Assembly (NCBI GenBank): GCA_017883485.1
Contig: JADGNM010000225.1
Span: 1-5,007, forward strand
Origin: Methanosarcina sp.
Lineage (GTDB): Archaea; Halobacteriota; Methanosarcinia; Methanosarcinales; Methanosarcinaceae
DNA length: 5,007 nucleotides
Direction of reading: 5' to 3'
The translations under genes and the position numbers were made by a program. Positions 1 through 4,974 of the stretch are shown piece by piece. Positions within the stretch are counted from its first letter, which is position 1, and each line of letters starts with the position of its first letter. The notes under the pieces are model-generated. The model saw only the letters and a list, made by a program, of their open reading frames with translations, made no database searches and had not been told where the DNA came from.

Positions 1-122
1 TCACGACACAAATGTGTTATTTTGTTAAATATGCCTTTAAAAATATCCAATATCTCAAGATTATTATCCCAAATTGGCAGGGGTGCGGAATGTGAGTTAC
101 AGGTAAACTTATTAAACATTGT

Positions 123-138
123 ATTAGACTTTTATATA
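123..138 (+). promoter_or_regulatory. nifB: Probable nifB promoter (BRE + TATA box)
   Basis: The TATA-like box TTTATATA lies at 131-138. It is preceded two bases upstream by ATTAGA (123-128), which matches the archaeal BRE consensus RNWAAW at five of six positions. Archaeal transcription usually starts about 25 bases downstream of the box centre, which would put the start near 160 and give a leader of about 140 nt before the TTG codon at 299. Long leaders are common in Methanosarcina. Other AT-rich TATA-like runs lie inside the inverted repeat at 195-236, so a second, closer start is possible. Confidence 0.5.
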
Positions 139-194
139 AGTAAAGTGATTTTAATATTCTATACTTCAAGACTTTAAAACCAACGTTATTCCAC

Positions 195-236
195 AATATA
201 TATCAAGGGGCTGCGTCATAGGTCTTGATATATATT
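195..236. repeat. Perfect 13-bp inverted repeat in the nifB leader
   Basis: AATATATATCAAG (195-207) is the exact reverse complement of 224-236, with a 16-base spacer. As RNA it would form an AU-rich hairpin in the proposed nifB leader, ending 62 bases before the start codon. As DNA it could be a protein-binding dyad. A second pairing competes with it: AAGGGG at 205-210 can pair with CCCCTT at 244-249, using bases from the 5' arm. The arms are seen directly; any regulatory role is inference. Confidence 0.7.
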
Positions 237-284
237 CTAAAGTCCCCTTTTACTGAAGTCCTGCTGTATTTTTAAACTCCAAAT

Positions 285-291
285 GGAGGAG
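285..291 (+). promoter_or_regulatory. nifB: Ribosome binding site that fixes the nifB TTG start
   Basis: GGAGGAG is a near-perfect Shine-Dalgarno sequence seven bases before TTG at 299. It settles the choice of a non-ATG start. An out-of-frame ATG at 283 overlaps this site and opens a 10-codon frame ending at 315, so it would compete with NifB initiation if it were used. Confidence 0.85.
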
Positions 292-298
292 AACACAT

Positions 299-1270
299 TT
301 GCCAGAAGAAAATGAGTGTCTAGACAAGAAAGATAGCTGCCCTGCGTTTAGTGATGAACTCCTGAGAAAAATTGCTGAGCATCCTTGCTATGAACAGAAA
401 GCCCAGCATAGATACGGGAGAATTCACCTGGCAGTAGCTCCGAAATGTAATATTCAGTGCAATTTCTGCGTCCGGGAATTTGACTGTGTAAATGAGAGCC
501 GTCCGGGAGTTACGAGTAAGGTTCTGACTCCGGAGGAAGCTCTTGAGAAAACAAGAGAGGTTCTGGCAGAATATCCATTCATCAAAGTCGTTGGGATTGC
601 GGGCCCGGGCGACCCTCTGGCTAACGATGCAACTTTTGAGACTTTTGAGCTGATAAAAAAAGAGTTCCCTCAACTTACTCTCTGCATGAGCACAAACGGA
701 CTCATGCTTCCCGAAAAGCTGCAGGATATACTGCGTGTGGGCGTATCTACGCTAACGGTTACAGTAAACGCTATCGACCCCGAAATCCAGGCAAAAATAG
801 TAAATCATATAGTATATCATGGAAAAGTTTACAGGGGAGTCGAAGCTGCAGAAATCCAGATCAAGAACCAGCTTGCGGGTATCAAAGCAGCTGTTGATGC
901 AGGCATAGTTGTCAAAGTTAACACCGTGCTCGTCCCTGGTATAAATGACAAACATGTCGTTGAGATCGCCAGAAAAATGAATGAACTCGGGGTCTACATT
1001 ATGAATGTCATGCCTCTGATCAATCAGGGAGCATTTGCAGACATTGAGCCGCCTACAGCAGAAGAAAGGAAAGCTGTCCAGGAAGCGTGCGAGCCTTATG
1101 TCCTGCAGATGCGCCACTGCAGGCAGTGCAGGGCTGATGCTTACGGGCTCCTTTCCCAGGATATGTCGCAGATGAGCGAAGAGCGCAGAAAGCTCATAAA
1201 AATCCGTACAAAAGAAGATATGGAAAAAGCAAAACCGATTCTTGAAAAGAACGGGAAAGACCACGCCTGA
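299..1270 (+). CDS. nifB: NifB, nitrogenase cofactor precursor (NifB-co) radical SAM synthase
   Basis: NifB fuses two [4Fe-4S] clusters and inserts a SAM-derived carbide and a sulfur to make the 8Fe core (NifB-co, or L-cluster) used by Mo, V and Fe-only nitrogenases. The 323-residue protein shows the family hallmarks in order: HPCY at 28-31, the radical SAM CX3CX2C at Cys50, Cys54 and Cys57, an ESRPGVTS stretch near 66-73, AGPGDPLAN at 101-109, and the C-terminal HCRQCRADAYG (273-283). The likely ligands of the two substrate clusters are all present: Cys30, His43, Cys63, Cys129, Cys274 and Cys277. The NifX-like C-terminal domain of many bacterial NifBs is absent, as is usual in archaea. The start is TTG: GGAGGAG at 285-291 lies seven bases upstream, and the next in-frame Met is residue 130, far inside the core. 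No other nif gene is in the window, so it appears to be a separate transcription unit. It looks fully functional. Confidence 0.97.
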   Translation: MPEENECLDKKDSCPAFSDELLRKIAEHPCYEQKAQHRYGRIHLAVAPKCNIQCNFCVREFDCVNESRPGVTSKVLTPEEALEKTREVLAEYPFIKVVGIAGPGDPLANDATFETFELIKKEFPQLTLCMSTNGLMLPEKLQDILRVGVSTLTVTVNAIDPEIQAKIVNHIVYHGKVYRGVEAAEIQIKNQLAGIKAAVDAGIVVKVNTVLVPGINDKHVVEIARKMNELGVYIMNVMPLINQGAFADIEPPTAEERKAVQEACEPYVLQMRHCRQCRADAYGLLSQDMSQMSEERRKLIKIRTKEDMEKAKPILEKNGKDHA

Positions 1271-1626
1271 ATAGGAGAATAAGTCCAAAATGAGACGTGA
1301 TTGCATCAGGAATTGTTTTTTTGTCGGAAGCATTTTGTGAATGTATATTCATGAAAAGAGTTATCCCATTCTGATTAACAATCAAGCTAAGAACAAATTG
1401 CTTGAGATCCCATCTTCCGTTTTTGGGAATTCCGAAAGCAAGATTTATGCAATTGAAACTCTGCTTTCGGTTCCTATTTAATTTTTAATATTCTACTTTT
1501 CAACGGACGATAGGACATAAGAAACAAAAGGAAGAATCTGTGAAGGGTTCACTTTCTTAAGTTTTCCCTCTTACCAGTCTAGGAAATTCCACCCAATTCT
1601 CCATATTTTATCAAAAGAGCTTCAGC
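1271..1626. other. Intergenic region without a gene, nifB to kaiB promoter
   Basis: I see no supportable reading frame on either strand. Besides the hairpin at 1426-1474, there is a T7 run at 1316-1322 and a second stem at 1532-1558. In that stem GTGAA (1540-1544) pairs with TTCAC (1548-1552) around a GGG loop, and AAGAA (1532-1536) pairs with TTCTT (1554-1558) below a small internal loop. Two hairpins close together are compatible with an unannotated small RNA, but there is no direct sign of one. Confidence 0.5.
1426..1495 (+). terminator. Terminator-like hairpin downstream of nifB
   Basis: CCGAAAGCA (1432-1440) pairs exactly with TGCTTTCGG (1462-1470). The stem extends outward by GGAA (1426-1429) with TTCC (1471-1474) across a two-base bulge, giving 13 pairs and a loop of about 21 bases. 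A T-rich run follows at 1475-1495. This is the best terminator candidate for nifB, although it lies about 155 bases past the stop. A run of seven T at 1316-1322 is a simpler, closer site where an archaeal polymerase could also stop. The hairpin could instead be part of a small RNA. Confidence 0.45.
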
Positions 1627-1642
1627 ATAAAATTTTAATATA
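1627..1642 (+). promoter_or_regulatory. Probable kaiB-kinase promoter (BRE + TATA box)
   Basis: ATAAAA at 1627-1632 fits the archaeal BRE consensus RNWAAW. It is followed two bases later by the TATA-like TTAATATA at 1635-1642. The spacing is right for TFB/TBP binding and predicts a transcription start near 1665, leaving a leader of about 145 nt. A second TATA-like run near 1780-1790 would instead give a nearly leaderless kaiB mRNA, which would fit the lack of a ribosome site at 1811. Confidence 0.5.
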
Positions 1643-1645
1643 TCT

Positions 1646-1810
1646 GTGACGAGGAAAGCCCACATCTTGAGGAGTAAGAAGTCGAAATACGACCTCCAGC
1701 CTTACATCGGCAGTGATTTATGCAGGCGACTATCTCAAAACCTGGATAAATGGCCATTTTCGTTGTCCCTTAGCACATATTATCTATAATCATGTGTTCC
1801 ATAATGATAG
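1646..1810 (+). other. Proposed long, possibly structured 5' leader of kaiB
   Basis: This stretch appears richer in GC than the intergenic DNA on either side and is not accounted for by a recognisable gene. GTCG (1681-1684) and CGAC (1690-1693) form a short stem around AAATA. It is extended by GGAG (1671-1674) with CTCC (1694-1697), leaving six unpaired bases on the 5' side. Near the end, CACAT (1774-1778) and ATGTG (1792-1796) flank an imperfect dyad just before the start codon. Frames are open across it (GTG at 1646 for about 45 codons; GTG at 1713 running into kaiB out of frame), but their products resemble nothing I recognise. It may be a regulatory leader, a gene remnant or an untranslated spacer. 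Confidence 0.35.
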
Positions 1811-2152
1811 ATGGACGTCAAGGACTCCTCAGCAGCTTTTGAGGAAGCCCTGGACAAAACAGGAGACGGCAAATATGTTCTGCGCCTCTATGTTGCGGGA
1901 ATGGGCCCCAAATCTGTGCAGGCAATAGACAATATCAAGCGCGTATGTGAAGAGTACCTGCCCGGCAGGTACCAGCTAGAGGTCATCGATATTTATCAGT
2001 TTCCGATTTTCGCCAAAGATGGCCAGATAATTGCAGCTCCCACCCTCATAAAAGAGCTTCCTCCACCCTTGAGGAAACTTATAGGCAGCATGGCGGATAC
2101 CGAGAGGGTTCTGGTTGGATTGGACCTGAAATTCAAGCCTGCCAAAGAATAA
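1811..2152 (+). CDS. kaiB: KaiB-family protein (circadian-clock-type, thioredoxin-like)
   Basis: The 113-residue product has the KaiB domain nearly end to end: KYVLRLYVAG at 21-30, a helix with SVQAIDNIKRVCEE at 35-48, LPGRYQLEVIDIY at 50-62, IIAAPTLIKELPPPLRKLIG at 73-92, and DTERVLVGLDL at 96-106. In cyanobacteria KaiB is a small fold-switching protein that binds the KaiC ATPase; KaiB-like proteins elsewhere occur with KaiC-like ATPases and histidine kinases. Its length is normal apart from a 20-residue charged N-terminal extension often seen in non-cyanobacterial relatives. The usual T-P after YVAG is M-G-P here. An in-frame TAG at 1808-1810 directly precedes the ATG, so the start cannot lie further upstream. 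No clear ribosome site is visible. The gene lies 25 bp before the kinase remnant, probably in one operon. The family is certain; a role in timekeeping in this organism is not established. Confidence 0.93.
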   Translation: MDVKDSSAAFEEALDKTGDGKYVLRLYVAGMGPKSVQAIDNIKRVCEEYLPGRYQLEVIDIYQFPIFAKDGQIIAAPTLIKELPPPLRKLIGSMADTERVLVGLDLKFKPAKE

Positions 2153-2177
2153 TCGACGTTGGAAGGGCGTTGTAATT

Positions 2178-2552
2178 GTGAGTTCTAAAATGGCAAAGGA
2201 TCAGGAGCCCACATCGTATCAGGCACTTTTAGATGAGAATAATGCCTTAAAAAATGAGATTGATATATTAAAAGGTGAGAATAATGCTTTACAGGCCGAG
2301 TTACAGAGTCAGAGAGCACGTCTAGAGGAGGCTGAAGAACTCAAGCACGCCAACCGCGAAGGGGATCTGGACGCCCTTGTAATATATAGGCCAGAAGGAG
2401 AGTTGATTTTCACCCTGGATAGTGCCGATCGTGCATACCGTGTCCTCGTAGAAACAATGAACGAGGGCACAGCCACCCTAGCCTGCGACGGCACCATTCT
2501 TTACTGCAACCGTCATCTTGCAGAACTACTTAGGATACCCCACAAACCATAG
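2178..2552 (+). pseudogene. KaiB-linked sensor histidine kinase, 5' fragment (coiled coil + start of PAS)
   Basis: This is the first part of a cytoplasmic PAS sensor kinase, 124 residues ending at a premature TAG (2550-2552). It starts at GTG, with GGAAGGG at 2161-2167 as ribosome site; ATG at 2190 is an alternative. Residues 15-58 form a strong coiled coil with a two-heptad internal repeat: ENNAL occurs twice 14 residues apart, and the DNA word GAGAATAATGC is at 2235-2245 and 2277-2287. Then comes REGDLDALVI (60-69), and a PAS start with YRVLVETMNEGTATL and DGTILYCNRHLAELLRIP, a pattern familiar from kinases encoded beside KaiB/KaiC. No membrane segment or signal peptide is seen. After LLRIP the frame runs out in HKP-stop, while the expected PAS sequence continues in another frame. 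Restoring one C to the CCCC run at 2538-2541 joins the two fragments into a reading frame of about 341 codons. Confidence 0.88.
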
Positions 2553-3202
2553 TAGGCTCATCTATCTATCGATTCATTTCGCCTGAGAACTTGATCATCT
2601 TAAAGGCACTTCTTGAGAATGAAATCGGTAAGGGGGATATCAACCTCCTGGCTGATGGGTGCATATCTGTGCCAGTAAACCTTTCTATCAGCTCATTGAA
2701 GGCCGATGAATCTCCGAATGCATGGTGCCTCGTGGTCACAGACCTGACATACTATAAAAAGGCGGAGGAAATGTTAAAATCGAAATTAGAAGAACTTGCC
2801 CGCTCAAATAAAGAATTGGAACAATTCGCTTACGTTTCCTCTCATGACTTGCAGGAACCCTTGAGGATAATCTCAAGTTATTTACAGCTTTTACAAAGGA
2901 GATACCAGGGTAATATCGATGATAAAGCTGATAAATACATCAACTTTGCTGTTGACGGGGCTTCTCGTATGCAAAATCTGATAAATGATCTCTTAGAATT
3001 CTCTCGAGTGACTACAAGAGCCGGAGAACCTGAGCCTACAGATTGTGAATTCATTTTGGGTCAGATACTATCCAATTTAGAGTTATTTATTAAACAAAAT
3101 AAAGCCACCGTATCACATAATCCTTTACCTGAGGTAATGGCAGAATCTACCCAGTTGAATATTTATTGCTGTGTTTTTAGTTCAAGTTCAACTGTTAAGT
3201 AA
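2540..3202 (+). pseudogene. KaiB-linked sensor histidine kinase, 3' fragment (PAS end + HisKA, no ATPase domain)
   Basis: In the frame entered at the CCCC run, the PAS domain resumes as PQTIVGSSIYRFISPENL and runs to the LVVTDLTYYKKAEE strand near 2750. A linker helix (2770-2830) leads into a HisKA dimerisation domain with the H-box FAYVSSHDLQEPLR; the phosphoacceptor His codon is CAT at 2843-2845. The second HisKA helix (NLINDLLEFSRV) and the following segment up to AESTQL are normal for this family. At about 3157 similarity stops. The sequence expected next, opening the HATPase_c domain (N box, then G boxes), is replaced by about 14 unrelated codons and TAA. If translated alone, TTG at 2591 would give 203 residues without a complete PAS. 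With no ATP-binding domain it cannot autophosphorylate. It is best read as a decayed gene, although the His-bearing domain could in principle still be expressed. Confidence 0.85.
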
Positions 3203-4121
3203 TATGTGTTCATAAGTCATCATTAAGGAAGTCTCTTTTTATGAGTTTTCAGTCCAGAAGCAAAAACTAGCCTAAATTTCAAATACTAAAACCAAATTTA
3301 CTACCTTTCCTAATATTAAATCGATGATTATTTGGATAATTATTAATGATTATGGTAATTTATCATTGTTTCCCGATAACTGAAAGCATATGAGTTCATA
3401 TAGCAAAGTTAGTGAAATCGAGACAAGCTTACATCTGTAATAATAAGATATTATGGGAAAGTAAAATTATTGAGCAAATAGTATAATTATTGATTTTTTA
3501 GATTTATAATTAGAAAATAAACTGGCTGACTATAATATTTCACATTCGAGAACGAATACAAAGCAAAATAATATACCCTAAATATCTATTTTTAGATAAT
3601 AATATTTATATTAGATAATTTAAAGACAAGTGGGACTGTATAACATCGGTTTTTATTTATAACTGGTTTCTTAATCATATTTCTCTTCATGTTATATTGT
3701 TTGAATACTAATACATAGAAGATACAAATAATAATCAGAGGCTTTTTTAGTGTTTTTTGGGTCGCAAAATTCAGAAAATTCACTGATTGCTAGTCATCCT
3801 AACTAAAAAATAAAGTAATGAAAAGTCTCTGATTTATCGGCTTGATGTATCGGTTTGACACCAAGGAATTGTACAACAGTTGGTTTTAACAATTTCGAAA
3901 AAGTGATTTAGAAAAAGAAATACTGACTAATTTATTTCCTGAAAATAGAAAGGTACGATTGTTGAATAGAATATCGCATTGAAAAAGAGCAAGTTTGTAG
4001 AATTAAACAATGATGTCTAAGAAGAGAATGCAACAGTTAGCAATCTTTTTTGACAGTAAAATTGTCATTCATTTTATGAATAGAAATATTGATAGTTTTA
4101 CCTATATGGGAGGAAACATCG
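3203..4121. other. AT-rich intergenic stretch, no gene recognised
   Basis: About 900 bases of strongly AT-rich DNA hold only short frames with low-complexity Lys/Ile/Asn products, none with a credible ribosome site or a recognisable family. Small perfect hairpins are present: ATTCG/CGAAT at 3544-3557, TATCTA/TAGATA at 3583-3598, and ATTCAT/ATGAAT at 4067-4081. The 9-base word TTAGATAAT occurs at 3592-3600 and again at 3611-3619. I see no tRNA, no remnant of the missing kinase ATPase domain, and no transposase or terminal inverted repeats. The composition suggests long-decayed DNA plus the promoter region of the lipoprotein gene. Confidence 0.55.
4108..4113 (+). promoter_or_regulatory. Ribosome binding site of the lipoprotein gene
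   Basis: GGGAGG, followed by AAA, lies eight bases before ATG at 4122. It decides the start against the in-frame TTG at 4089, which would put eleven extra residues, including two acidic ones, in front of the signal peptide. Confidence 0.8.
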
Positions 4122-4814
4122 ATGGCAAGAGCATTGAACTATATAGTTTTGCTATCTATTGTAGCCATGATTGTAGCAGCGTCAGGTTGTTCCAGCAACA
4201 CCCCTAATAACACTTCAGCACCAGCAACTACAGCTCCTGAAACTTCGGTAACACCTACAGAAACACCTGCGATACCTGTAGAAACAGCGACACCTGTAGA
4301 AACAGCGACACCTGTAGAAACAGCGACACTTGTTGTGACATCCGCATCCGTAGCGGAAACTCCAGGTGCAACTGAGAACACAACTACAACTTCAGTAGCA
4401 ACTGGAACATATGTTCAGAATGGAACTCACATTAGTACAACTCAACGGAAAATGCAGATCGTACAGAGTAACGCAGGAATTACGTCAACTGTCAGCAATG
4501 GGACCTTGACTGTAAAAGTGTCCGAAAACGCAAATAATCTGGAAACAAAATCATTTAATGCCGCAAAGAAGAGTAAGAATCCGTTTAATAATATTGGGAA
4601 CAGCGCTGTAGCGACAAATACAGGTACACTGAAGATTATTCCGGCAAGCGACTCAACTGCAAATGCAATTGGAAACCAGCCTATCCACATTGGTACAGCA
4701 CAGCGCAAATTTCTAAGCAAACAAGCAGCTCAGAGCGGCAATTCTGGTGCAGGTACATCACAGAATGTAACGGGCAATGAAACAGGAAATGCAGATAATA
4801 ACACGGGTTATTAA
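4122..4814 (+). CDS. Secreted Thr/Pro/Asn-rich lipoprotein of unknown function
   Basis: I do not recognise a family. The 230-residue product begins with a short lipoprotein signal: MAR, a hydrophobic core at 7-20, and the lipobox A-S-G-C with Cys23 as the lipid-anchored residue. It should therefore sit on the outer face of the membrane. Residues 24-95 are a Thr/Pro/Ala/Glu linker with three perfect VETATP-type units (52-69). The rest is Asn/Thr/Ser-rich with several N-x-S/T sequons (for example N30, N86, N100, N126, N215, N219), so N-glycosylation is likely. The motif H-I-x-T-x-Q-R-K appears twice, at 103-110 and 189-196, suggesting an internal duplication. There are few aromatics and only one Cys. 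The ATG at 4122 is chosen because GGGAGG (4108-4113) lies eight bases upstream and it places the signal peptide at the N-terminus; an upstream in-frame TTG at 4089 would add a poor leader. It could be a cell-surface or S-layer-associated structural protein. Confidence 0.85.
   Translation: MARALNYIVLLSIVAMIVAASGCSSNTPNNTSAPATTAPETSVTPTETPAIPVETATPVETATPVETATLVVTSASVAETPGATENTTTTSVATGTYVQNGTHISTTQRKMQIVQSNAGITSTVSNGTLTVKVSENANNLETKSFNAAKKSKNPFNNIGNSAVATNTGTLKIIPASDSTANAIGNQPIHIGTAQRKFLSKQAAQSGNSGAGTSQNVTGNETGNADNNTGY
4275..4328 (+). repeat. Three perfect 18-bp tandem repeats in the lipoprotein gene
   Basis: The unit CCTGTAGAAACAGCGACA occurs three times without a mismatch, each encoding P-V-E-T-A-T. 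Diverged relatives precede it (ACACCTACAGAAACACCTGC near 4251-4270). Because 18 is a multiple of three, gain or loss of units keeps the frame and only changes the length of the surface linker. Confidence 0.95.
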
Positions 4815-4958
4815 GTGAACAATTGATCTATTACATCGCCGGCGAATAATTATGGAGTTGTTGGATATGGACGAACCTGTATATTTACAAGTAGATACTA
4901 TAAAAGATACGTAACTATTCAGGTATCCTTGAAAGGTCCAAACTTTTTCCGGAACGGG

Positions 4959-4974
4959 GAAAATTGTATATAAA
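4959..4974 (+). promoter_or_regulatory. Strong archaeal promoter for a gene beyond the window
   Basis: GAAAAT at 4959-4964 fits the BRE consensus RNWAAW and is followed two bases later by TATATAAA at 4967-4974, the best promoter match in the window. Transcription would start near 4995-5000. It overlaps the right arm of an inverted repeat, TTTTCC (4945-4950) and GGAAAA (4958-4963), which could be an operator. Its gene is not visible; an ATG at 4995 opens a frame of only four codons before the window ends. The rest of 4815-4958 holds nothing I can support. Confidence 0.6.

Noticed and set aside
1..180. Frame 1 open from the window edge to TAA near 180
   Set aside because: The product is low-complexity Leu/Ile/Asn with no ribosome site at its ATG (31) and no recognisable motif. 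It also spans the probable nifB promoter.
752..1333. 193-codon reverse-strand frame across nifB
   Set aside because: It lies antisense to the strongly conserved NifB coding frame, has no recognisable domain and is explained by nifB codon use.
1646..1700. Resemblance of GAGGAAAG at 1651-1658 to the RNase P RNA core motif
   Set aside because: Only this short word matches. The other conserved regions and helices of archaeal RNase P RNA, and its ~350-nt length, are not present.
1713..1928. 71-codon frame from GTG 1713 overlapping kaiB
   Set aside because: More than half of it overlaps the conserved KaiB frame, and the product resembles nothing I know. Its upstream part may be leader or remnant sequence.
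3592..3783. 63-codon reverse-strand frame in the AT-rich gap
   Set aside because: The product is Lys/Ile/Asn/Phe-rich as expected from AT-rich noncoding DNA, with no ribosome site or family.
3845..3889. Short frame encoding MYRFDTKELYNSWF, possible transposase remnant
   Set aside because: At 14 residues it is too short to assign, and no terminal repeats or further transposase motifs lie around it.
4010..4207. 65-codon frame starting at ATG 4010
   Set aside because: It overlaps the lipoprotein start out of frame, has no ribosome site, and ends inside the linker. The lipoprotein frame has a strong ribosome site and signal peptide.
4275..4328. CRISPR-like array
   Set aside because: The 18-bp units abut with no spacers and lie in frame inside a gene, so this is a coding tandem repeat.
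4139..4720. Reverse-strand frames opposite the lipoprotein gene
   Set aside because: Their hydrophobic Val/Ala/Ser-rich products are the complement of Thr/Asn-rich codons and the tandem repeat, not independent genes.
4836..4845. Ten-base GC-rich palindrome TCGCCGGCGA downstream of the lipoprotein gene
   Set aside because: It is a single short palindrome without a loop or T tract, so it supports neither a terminator nor an operator on its own.
4852..4914. 20-residue frame MELLDMDEPVYL...
   Set aside because: No ribosome site precedes it and the product is unrecognised. A frame this short is expected by chance.
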